The translations under genes and the position numbers were made by a program. From assembly GCA_964395835.1 (NCBI GenBank), contig CAYNBJ010000002.1, positions 62,001-126,000 on the forward strand: a DNA stretch of 64,000 nucleotides, written 5' to 3'. This document shows positions 43,157 through 50,747 of this stretch, one piece after another. The DNA is from LLD-282 sp964395835. GTDB taxonomy: Bacteria > Pseudomonadota > Gammaproteobacteria > Berkiellales > Berkiellaceae. How positions within the stretch are numbered: the first letter of the stretch is position 1; every line of letters starts with the position of its first letter. The notes under the pieces were generated by a model. That model saw nothing but the letters and a program-made list of their open reading frames with translations, was not told where the DNA came from and made no database searches.

Positions 43157-43352
43157 GGACATGCGTACCTTCGCCACGAGTGTTCGCATGTATCGGAGAA
43201 GGAGAGGGTAAAAACGGAGATTTTGGGGGTAAAATGGCAAAATCAGAGAAAGTGAGGTACGGGTCTAAAGCTAAACCAAAACGCTGGAAGGCTCAGAAAT
43301 ACTGGGATTCTTGGATTGCTTCGCTATGCTCGCAATGACGGTGAGAAAAGTT
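43157..43352 (+). repeat. R2 repeat, copy next to tRNA-Ser
   Basis: About 196 bp, GGACATGCGTACCTTCGCC to GCAATGACGGTGAGAAAAG, matching 33984-34178 throughout. It ends 15 bp from the CCA end of tRNA-Ser, at the right-hand edge of the island. ATGCGTAC and GTTCGCAT in it form an imperfect palindrome. Confidence 0.85.
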
Positions 43353-43366
43353 CTCTTTACAAAAGC

Positions 43367-43457
43367 TGGAGGAAGGTGTGGGATTCGAACCCACGCTAGC
43401 CTACAAGACTAGGGATGCTTTCGAGACACCTGTATTCAACCGCTCTACCAACCTTCC
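43367..43457 (-). tRNA. tRNA-Ser (CGA anticodon)
   Basis: 91 nt on the minus strand. Acceptor stem GGAAGGT pairs with ACCTTCC, CCA is encoded (43367-43369) and the T-loop GGTTCGAATCC is present. The anticodon loop is CTCGAAA within stem GGTGT/GCATC (one G-T and one T-G pair), giving CGA, and a long variable arm is present (class II). The discriminator base is U rather than the usual G. The 3' end faces the accessory island, the usual side for integration. Confidence 0.92.
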
Positions 43458-44004
43458 TTTTAAATCTAGTCTATCATTTTTACATCATATAGACAATAAC
43501 ACAAAATGATGCTAAAAAATTTTTATATTGAGGTGATTTTTTAAGATGGCGGCATGATATGCATGCCTGATACATACAAAACTCTTGATGAATAAAAACA
43601 ATACAATATTAACAATTAAGATTTGCATCACGAAAAGAAGAGACGTTCAGCCTCTGTATCTTTAAAAAAGATTACGAAGGCGTTTTTTAAACAGATAAGT
43701 CACCGTACAATTTGCAGCCGCAGGTTTAAAAAGTTTTTGATTTTTCATGCATTTGATTTCATTTTTTTCACAAAACTCCATGATGCAAAGTAAGCACAGA
43801 GTCTCTCAAAATGCTCTGCAATAAAAAACGCGCATATAAATCAAATAGACTCGAGATTTTAAAAGTGACTTTCTAGAAGTGATTTTTTAAAATTTATGCT
43901 TTTCAACTGTGTGAGCATAAGAAGAGTCTTTTCATAAAAAATGCAATTTTTTTTAATATGATCCTATATGGTTTTAAGTTGTTTATTGAATAAATGGGAA
44001 GAGT
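43458..44004. other. intergenic, no gene seen
   Basis: About 550 bp of AT-rich DNA between tRNA-Ser and a small membrane-protein gene. No ORF, strong hairpin or island repeat found; the island repeats stop at the tRNA. Confidence 0.5.
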
Positions 44005-44364
44005 GTGGATACTCGAACAGAACACGATCAAAAAAAAGAGAGTTCGCAGCTGGCAAAAGAAGGATTGAGTGATAATTTGTTTTCCGCGGTAGTCTTTCTT
44101 GTCACATCTTTTTTTGCATTGCTATTTAGCAAGCTTTTGGCGACACCTTTAATGATCGCTGGGTTTTATAGAGGGGCAGAGGCTCTTTCACAGATGCATC
44201 GGTTTGCAGAGAAGGCAGATTTGAATCCAAATCATCAAATCGAAAAAAATCAGATTTTTTCCCAAGATGGATTGCCTGCCTCTTCTGAAAATATGAAACA
44301 TTCTGTGGATTTGGATTCAAATGCTGCAAAAGAACACAGATTGTCTTTGCAGAGAAAAAAATAA
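44005..44364 (+). CDS. small membrane protein of unknown function
   Basis: 119 residues from GTG 44005, preceded by GGGAAGAG as Shine-Dalgarno. One hydrophobic segment (about residues 25-52, FSAVVFLVTSFFALLFSKLL), polar ends with several lysines. No family recognised. Codon use and A+T content match the right-flank genes. No operon partner: the PAP2 gene downstream is on the opposite strand. Confidence 0.5.
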   Translation: MDTRTEHDQKKESSQLAKEGLSDNLFSAVVFLVTSFFALLFSKLLATPLMIAGFYRGAEALSQMHRFAEKADLNPNHQIEKNQIFSQDGLPASSENMKHSVDLDSNAAKEHRLSLQRKK

Positions 44365-44434
44365 TTCCGCAACAGAAGGAGTAGATCTCATCTCATAATT
44401 AACCTGTGTGGATGCTCGTTTTTGCCGTTTCATT

Positions 44435-45097
44435 TTAAAAACGATGTGTAATTTGAAATCCACCAGGATATAATTGTGTATGAGAAGACTCTAAAAATGC
44501 TTGTAGATTGTTGTTCAAAAAAACTTTTTCCACAGACCAATCAGAGAAAATGGCCAAAGCCGCTCCAGCAATAACATCACGAGCGTGATGATATCGTCCT
44601 TCAATTCTGCTGTATGCTGTGAATCCTGCTAAACAATAAGCGCCTGCACCATAACTCCATCCGAAGTTCTTATGGATGATTCTGGCGCCAATAAACGCCA
44701 TTGAAGAATGCTTAGATGGAAACGAAGAATGATAACCATTCGGTCTTAGACCCAATTTAGTGTCTTTGAAGACTTTTTTTAAGCGACTGGTTTGAAAAGA
44801 GGTGAGACCTATTTTTAAGCAATCTAAATGTGCTTGCCACATGTCTTGAGAGTGTAAATGATAAGAACCGATTGCACTCGCTGCGGGGAGCAGAAAAGAC
44901 AATAAATCTCCGGATAAAGTAATATTGGAGTAATGATCGTTAGGCATTTGGAATAATTCTGGTCTTTCTAGACTAGAAACGATACACGGAGAAAGACAAA
45001 GTGCGATCCAGCTTATAACTCGCGCATAGGATATTGTAGGCCATGATAGCTCTAACAAACAAAAAAACCGCATAATTCTAAAATCAAAATAAACCAT
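44435..45097 (-). CDS. PAP2-superfamily phosphatase
   Basis: 220 residues. The three acid-phosphatase motifs are in order: KLGLRPNG (K-x-x-x-R-P type, about residues 113-120), PSKHSS (variant of PSGH, about 127-132) and SRIEGRYHHARDV (S-R-x5-H-x3-D, about 162-174), interspersed with hydrophobic helices. Probably dephosphorylates lipid phosphates or undecaprenyl diphosphate at the membrane. The N-terminal half is poorly conserved. Confidence 0.82.
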   Translation of the reverse strand: MVYFDFRIMRFFCLLELSWPTISYARVISWIALCLSPCIVSSLERPELFQMPNDHYSNITLSGDLLSFLLPAASAIGSYHLHSQDMWQAHLDCLKIGLTSFQTSRLKKVFKDTKLGLRPNGYHSSFPSKHSSMAFIGARIIHKNFGWSYGAGAYCLAGFTAYSRIEGRYHHARDVIAGAALAIFSDWSVEKVFLNNNLQAFLESSHTQLYPGGFQITHRF

Positions 45098-45294
45098 GAT
45101 AAGCCGACTGCTTTATTTTAAAAACATAAATATATCATATACATCTAGAAAGCTGTATAAAAAAATCACAAAAACGAATAGATATTTATCGTTCGAAAAA
45201 ATAGTAAATACAGTATCTGAGCTTTTTTTGATTGATAATCTGTTTTTTATGGATTATCTTTGCTGTCTATGTATAAAGGTTTTAATAAATAAAA

Positions 45295-48186
45295 ATGATG
45301 CAGCATAGTTCCTCTACGCTACAGAAATCGCCATCTGTGTTTAAAAAAAAGGCCTATATTTTAGAGCGGTTACAAGCCATTATTCGTATTAAAAAAGACG
45401 ATGGTTATTTGCAAGATCCGCTCTCTATAGTGCAACTGGAAAAACAGCGCAAGCAAATAATACAAGAGATTCAGAAAGATCATTGGAGCATTAATGATTT
45501 TCTATATGATTCTGAAAGCCCATTTATGCCAATATGGCATAGTTTTTATTGCGCAAACGAATTCGAGCTATTATCAGCCCTATTGTCAAGATTCCAGGAT
45601 TATCATTGGCCAGAGGCCCTAACAAATGAATATGTAGAATCCCATCAGTGTCGATTTATTGATATTGTTATCTTGGATATGAATTTGGAAGTTTTGACTA
45701 TATTAGCGCGCTTCAATTTAAAAATTACTCATTCGCACCTAGTCCTTTTCGCTAATGCGTTTTATGAGCAAAAAAAAATCTATGACGCCAATATCTCTGC
45801 ATTTGCCAAAAATCTTTTTGAATTCGCTCGTGCACAATCGGTAGATTTGAACACATGTTATATGATAAAAGTGCCTAATACACCCCGTATACAGAGGCGC
45901 GCAACCTTGCTCTGGCAAGCAATTGTATACGATAGTGAGGATTTAGTCAGATTATTGTTGGAACAGGGGAGTCAATCGTGGGGCAGCCTAGATCCAGCCC
46001 GACCCAGTGATCTGGTTTCTTATTTCTGCGTGCGAATTTTACAAATTCAACAGATGGTTTTAAATAACAAATTGAGTGATGCTAGTATAAATGTCCTGCA
46101 GATGTTAATTGAACATGATTTTAAAATTTTAGATTCTCATCATGAATCTAAACAAAATCCAATTTTTTATCCAGAGAAACAATCTCCTATTTTGGATGCG
46201 CTTTTCATTCCAAGCTCAGACAATTTTTTATATACGAAGATCATTGAGGCAATGAAAAAATATCCGCGAGCTATTAATATCAATGCTGAACTCGCAAATA
46301 AAAAAATTATTTTTCACTCCATATTCACTCACTTAAATTTCTATAGAATACTGTTTTCAGATGAAGCCAAAGACGCTCTGCAGACTATTTTTGATTTTAA
46401 ACCAAATATTTTTTTAAAAGATTCTTTGAATAATACAATTTTTGATTATTTATATGCTTCTGCTTTGTGTGCAGGACAAAAAGAATACAAGAAATTCAAT
46501 TTGGAATTATTTAAAAACTTGTTGGATTATGCAAAAAAAGAAAATCCTAATAATTTTCTTACACACTTAGAGGAACCATCTCAATCTAAAGATCCAAAAA
46601 TGCGTGCCCATGTAAATAAAAATCTCTTGATGCTCGCTCTGTATTATGGTGTGGATTTTCATATTCCTTTGTATTATGAATACCATCCACAGATGTTTGT
46701 GAATCAAAAAGAGGATTTATTAAAGGTGACGCTGTTTTCAGCCTATGCTCCATTAGCTAAACAGAATACAGTGCTCACACTGATGAAGAATGTGCCAAAT
46801 TTTTTAGAGAATCAGCATATTTCAGGTGATTGTTCTTCTGAACTTGTGCAGCAATTATGCCAAGAGAAAAATTTTAGCCTGATTAGATTGTTAATTCAAA
46901 ATGGTGTGTTAAATGTCTCGAATATTTCTGAATCTATTCCTGAGATGAATGTTTTAGGCACTTTACAAAGCAACTTATCCCCACAAGAAGAGATAGATTT
47001 TTGGAATATGTTTCAAGCGGTCTGTGAAATGCGCCGAGCGCAAGAGAAGATGAATTTCAAGCTGTTTTTAGAGCATTATGAAAACGCCTCTCATTTTAAG
47101 AGTGGGGCGTATTTGCTGAACCATACGAATATGTTGAAAGTTTTTTCTATTATATTCAATGTTTTTCCACTGCAAAAAAATACTCTTAATCTGAGTGAAG
47201 GATTATTTCTTGTTGAGAATGTGCTTCATCTAAAAGAGAAATTGAGTTCTGATATTTTATCAAAAATGCATGAAAAAATTATGGATACTTTCTATAAAAA
47301 TCTCTCTTTTGAATCTTTTTTAGGTATCCTGTGTGAATTAAAACTCACTGTACAAGAGAAAGTAGGTCTTATTAAGCAGTATAATCGATTCTACGATCCA
47401 GAAAAACCGCAAGATTTTAACAGCCCACAAGAGCGAGCATGTATTTTGCGATTGATAGAGTGCAAAGAACTGAGATCTCATATCATGCAATCACCTTATC
47501 TGACCCCTGTCATTTATAATGAATTGCACATTGATAATGTGCCAGCATGGATATGGGTTTCCAAGAATTTGAGTGATAGTGTTTTATTGAAAGCGCTGGG
47601 GGCTATTTCAGCAGAAAAAATGCTTGAAGGCTCTATCGTACATCAGAAAAAGACAATCAATTTATTGTCTTATTTATCTTGTGTGGCAAAAGAAAAACCG
47701 AAATCTTTAAAGCATGTTCAAGAAAAGGTTATCCAAGAGTTTTTCACTGTGTTTGCAAAGTTTTTGCAGGCAGATCCAAAATCACAGCCAGAACAGATAT
47801 ATGCATTATTGGGTTTGAATGCTTGTTTTGAGCCATTAGGTTTAAGATCAGTAGATATGATGATTGCTTTTTCTCTTGTACATAAAAGCGATATTGTGCG
47901 TGATGCAGTAGATGATTTGAAATGGAGTCAGGCTATTATAAATCGGATTAAAGCCCTGGTGGTCTTGAGGACTGTGTATCCACAGTACGATGCTCTTTTT
48001 GCAAAAGAAATCGAATTGTCTAATGAAGATTATGATTATAAGCTTTATCATGATTATGACAATGTGATGGGCCATGTGCCTGAGCATCATCATAAGAAAC
48101 TTTTATTATTTCGCGGCATGTCTTGCGAAAGGCAGTTAGAAAGTATTATAGGCCCTACAAGCTCAGCGCAGAGGCTATGTAAATAA
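45295..48186 (+). CDS. large effector-like protein with degenerate ankyrin-type helices
   Basis: 963 residues, soluble, rich in leucine, lysine and asparagine. One stretch resembles an ankyrin repeat (LLWQAIVYDSEDLVRLLLEQ then GSQSWGS, about residues 203-228); the rest is helix-rich without a catalytic motif I recognise. Similar in character to the 759-residue protein at 53714. No signal peptide. ATG 45295 and 45298 are both possible. Host-directed effector is an inference from size, composition and context; no secretion signal can be proven. Confidence 0.7.
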   Translation: MMQHSSSTLQKSPSVFKKKAYILERLQAIIRIKKDDGYLQDPLSIVQLEKQRKQIIQEIQKDHWSINDFLYDSESPFMPIWHSFYCANEFELLSALLSRFQDYHWPEALTNEYVESHQCRFIDIVILDMNLEVLTILARFNLKITHSHLVLFANAFYEQKKIYDANISAFAKNLFEFARAQSVDLNTCYMIKVPNTPRIQRRATLLWQAIVYDSEDLVRLLLEQGSQSWGSLDPARPSDLVSYFCVRILQIQQMVLNNKLSDASINVLQMLIEHDFKILDSHHESKQNPIFYPEKQSPILDALFIPSSDNFLYTKIIEAMKKYPRAININAELANKKIIFHSIFTHLNFYRILFSDEAKDALQTIFDFKPNIFLKDSLNNTIFDYLYASALCAGQKEYKKFNLELFKNLLDYAKKENPNNFLTHLEEPSQSKDPKMRAHVNKNLLMLALYYGVDFHIPLYYEYHPQMFVNQKEDLLKVTLFSAYAPLAKQNTVLTLMKNVPNFLENQHISGDCSSELVQQLCQEKNFSLIRLLIQNGVLNVSNISESIPEMNVLGTLQSNLSPQEEIDFWNMFQAVCEMRRAQEKMNFKLFLEHYENASHFKSGAYLLNHTNMLKVFSIIFNVFPLQKNTLNLSEGLFLVENVLHLKEKLSSDILSKMHEKIMDTFYKNLSFESFLGILCELKLTVQEKVGLIKQYNRFYDPEKPQDFNSPQERACILRLIECKELRSHIMQSPYLTPVIYNELHIDNVPAWIWVSKNLSDSVLLKALGAISAEKMLEGSIVHQKKTINLLSYLSCVAKEKPKSLKHVQEKVIQEFFTVFAKFLQADPKSQPEQIYALLGLNACFEPLGLRSVDMMIAFSLVHKSDIVRDAVDDLKWSQAIINRIKALVVLRTVYPQYDALFAKEIELSNEDYDYKLYHDYDNVMGHVPEHHHKKLLLFRGMSCERQLESIIGPTSSAQRLCK

Positions 48187-48288
48187 AAAATTGAAACCTG
48201 CAGTTCTAAGAAAAATTTAAGAAGCAAAAGCTGAATTTGTTTAACAGATCTTTTATTATATATGCATACGATGGCATATGTTATTTTT

Positions 48289-48975
48289 ATGATTATTACA
48301 ATTGATGGACCATGTGCCTCTGGCAAGGGCACAGTGGCCTATTTACTCGCGCAGGCTTTAGGTGGAGCGCATTTGGATTCGGGTCTTTTTTATCGTACGA
48401 TAGGCTGGGTCTATCAGCAGCAATTCGCAAACATGCAAGATACTCTCATTGAAGATTGGAGTATATCTACATTTCCAGCTGTGTCAGAGATCACTTGGCG
48501 ATGGAAAGACGATCTGTCTGTACAACCTTTCTTTTTAGGTCGCTCTATTGATATTCAGAGTCTGAGAGATGAAAAAATCGGTGTTTTAGCATCAAAGCTT
48601 GCTCAAAAAGCGGAATTGCGATTTTTTGTCAATCAAAATATACATCACTTAGCAATGCAAAAAAAAATCATTGTTGCAGATGGGCGTGATATGGCGACTG
48701 TGGTTTTTCCAGATGCAGATATTAAATTTTTTCTTGATGCACCTGCAGAGATTCGAGCAAAAAGACGTTTTTTAGAATTACAAGCTTGCAAGCAAGACTG
48801 TACCTATCTTGAAGTGTATGAAAAAATCTTAGTGAGAGATGCGCAAGATACGACACGGGCAATTGCGCCTCTAGCTCCTGCAAAAGGTGCATTTATTGTG
48901 CAAAATACAAATAAAACAATAGATCACCTTGTGCGGGAGCTAAAGGATCTTGTTTGCAAGACTCATCTGACATGA
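48289..48975 (+). CDS. cmk: cytidylate kinase
   Basis: About 228 residues from ATG 48289, chosen because IITIDGPCASGKGTVAYLLA (P-loop) should start within a few residues; ATG 48262 adds nine residues. HLDSGLFYRTIGWVYQ is the substrate block (DSG.xYR), VADGRDMATVVFPDADIKFF then LDAPAEIRAKRR are typical. It phosphorylates CMP and dCMP. Usually followed by rpsA in proteobacteria; here a small unknown gene follows instead. Confidence 0.92.
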   Translation: MIITIDGPCASGKGTVAYLLAQALGGAHLDSGLFYRTIGWVYQQQFANMQDTLIEDWSISTFPAVSEITWRWKDDLSVQPFFLGRSIDIQSLRDEKIGVLASKLAQKAELRFFVNQNIHHLAMQKKIIVADGRDMATVVFPDADIKFFLDAPAEIRAKRRFLELQACKQDCTYLEVYEKILVRDAQDTTRAIAPLAPAKGAFIVQNTNKTIDHLVRELKDLVCKTHLT

Positions 48976-49053
48976 TGGAGCAAGCAGTCTTACTTATTCA
49001 GATTCAGTAGATAAATGACTCAGTGTTCCTCAAGCTTGTGATTGAGAGGAAAA

Positions 49054-49344
49054 ATGAAAAATACAGAAAACAATCTAGAAAAAATGTGGAGTTTTCGGAT
49101 GTCTTATGCGGATCTTGTATACGTCTTGAGGCAACATGAAGAGCAAAAAATCCCTTTTTCTCTTTATCATGTCAATTGTTTAGAACACTCTTTAAAAAAT
49201 GATATGCTCACCAAGGCTGTGTATAAACGTTATTCGCCAGCTTCTTCTAAACAGAAGAAAGAATTGAACGCTTTACTCGCATCAGAGATTTTAGATGAGA
49301 ATGATGTTCGATTTCGAAAAAATCTTTCGTTTGGAGCAAGATAG
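49054..49344 (+). CDS. small protein of unknown function
   Basis: 96 residues from ATG 49054 with GAGAGGA upstream (a TTG at 49042 is also in frame). MSYADLVYVLRQHEEQKIPF then HSLKNDMLTKAVYKRYSPAS; helical, charged, no motif recognised. Lies 78 bp after cmk on the same strand. Confidence 0.5.
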   Translation: MKNTENNLEKMWSFRMSYADLVYVLRQHEEQKIPFSLYHVNCLEHSLKNDMLTKAVYKRYSPASSKQKKELNALLASEILDENDVRFRKNLSFGAR

Positions 49345-49394
49345 AAAAAAACAAAAGCTACAATTCTGAAAAATCCATTTTCTTGCTGCAGTGC

Positions 49395-50729
49395 ATGAGA
49401 GAATTATTTTATATGTTTTCTCATCTATACTTCAAAAAAAATATTTGTATGCCTTTGAAAATATTGCGTCATGTCTTTTCATTTGTGATATGTGTATCAG
49501 TGGTTTGTGTATTGTATTTATTCTATCCAATCTATTGGTTTAAAACTTTTTTTGATGAAATGTCACATACTCTCAATGAAAATGAGAAAGCCATTTTTTT
49601 TCAAATTTGGGTGAGTCCCGAGAATACAAAAATGTCTAAAGCATGTTGGATCGGAGGGAGTGAGCACAGAGAGAAAGAGTGGGTTAATTCTTTGAAGACT
49701 TTGCTGCATTCTGCAAAAATTTATAAAAAATTTTCTCGAAATATCGCATTTGAGTATCATCTTTTGGTAGATCAGAGGACTTATGATCATAAACGTTCGG
49801 TTTTTTTATATTTGGAAAATGCCTATCCTAATCTTTTTTTTGTGGATTTGAACTATGAACTGTATTCGCAAATAGATCAGAAAAATGTGGCAGCGCTCGC
49901 CGATCATTGTTCTCAAGGTTGCGGGGCATTGTGCAGTGATTGGTTGCGTTTAGAATATATTTTATCGAATCCAGCACATGTTCTTATTTATATGGATATT
50001 GATACTTTTTCGCAGGCAGCCAGAGATTGGTCTTCTTCCAGTGCAGATCTGTTCGGGATGCATAAAAAGTTAGATGGATTTTACCATACATTCAGATGGA
50101 ATAAGGGCATGATGTCATTCAATTCGGATTTGTTAATTTCACAAAAAACAGAGCCTCAATTAAAAGAATATTTGCGAACGCAAATGAATAAAAAAATATT
50201 TCAAAGTTCTTCGATATATCATACCATGCTCCCAGATCAAACTATTCTTTCAATCAAAAGTAAAGACAGCTATCGTTTGTATCTTTCTACTCGTCAAAAA
50301 AATGCATTAAGAGATTCTAAAGAGAATTTTAATCCTTTGGGAGAAATTATTTTTGGAGTGGGGCCTTCCTTTTATCTTTATCATTCGTATTGGGGTTTGA
50401 TGCGCCCTTATCGATATGGTTTTGTAGAGAATTTGAAAAATTATATGAGTTGGTCTTTAGACAATATGTATCCATGCTTACCCATTTGTGCAGAGAGATT
50501 AATATCATTTTATGATTACAATCTAGCATGTGTCTGGATAGATTTATATTTAGCAGTTTATGACTATATTCTTTTAGAAAAATATGGGCTATCTGGTTTA
50601 GATTTGAAAGTGATTGCAGATCTCATTTATGAAAAAAAACAACACCTCGCTATGATACCTCAGACCGATATTCATAGAATAGAAAAAAATCTTTTATTCT
50701 GTGTCAATCGGATTCTGAGTGATCAGTAA
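49395..50729 (+). CDS. membrane-anchored GT-A-like glycosyltransferase (DXD motif)
   Basis: About 444 residues from ATG 49395. One N-terminal membrane helix (HVFSFVICVSVVCVLYLFYP). The central region CGALCSDWLRLEYILSNPAH then VLIYMDIDTFS has the layout of large-toxin type glycosyltransferases: a S/A-D-x-x-R helix followed by a strand ending in D-x-D (DID, about residues 202-204). Legionella Lgt/SetA-type effectors share this layout. DQTILSI near the middle is a plausible acceptor-side block. Substrate unknown; could modify host proteins or cell-surface glycans. Confidence 0.6.
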   Translation: MRELFYMFSHLYFKKNICMPLKILRHVFSFVICVSVVCVLYLFYPIYWFKTFFDEMSHTLNENEKAIFFQIWVSPENTKMSKACWIGGSEHREKEWVNSLKTLLHSAKIYKKFSRNIAFEYHLLVDQRTYDHKRSVFLYLENAYPNLFFVDLNYELYSQIDQKNVAALADHCSQGCGALCSDWLRLEYILSNPAHVLIYMDIDTFSQAARDWSSSSADLFGMHKKLDGFYHTFRWNKGMMSFNSDLLISQKTEPQLKEYLRTQMNKKIFQSSSIYHTMLPDQTILSIKSKDSYRLYLSTRQKNALRDSKENFNPLGEIIFGVGPSFYLYHSYWGLMRPYRYGFVENLKNYMSWSLDNMYPCLPICAERLISFYDYNLACVWIDLYLAVYDYILLEKYGLSGLDLKVIADLIYEKKQHLAMIPQTDIHRIEKNLLFCVNRILSDQ

Positions 50730-50747
50730 AACATTTAATAATGCTTT

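Noticed and set aside
33984..43352. R2 as a coding sequence (93-codon frame at 33980 plus strand)
   Set aside because: The frame is not kept in the other copies; the element is conserved as DNA, not protein.
43367..43457. tRNA-like attachment duplicates elsewhere in the window
   Set aside because: Scanned for the GGTTCGAATCC-type T-arm and CCTTCCTCCA end on both strands; only short chance matches (for example GGTTCGGAATAG near 37015) were found.
45096..45308. 70-codon ORF upstream of the 963-residue gene
   Set aside because: Starts inside the promoter region of the PAP2 gene and overlaps the next start without a ribosome-binding site; AT-rich chance frame likely.
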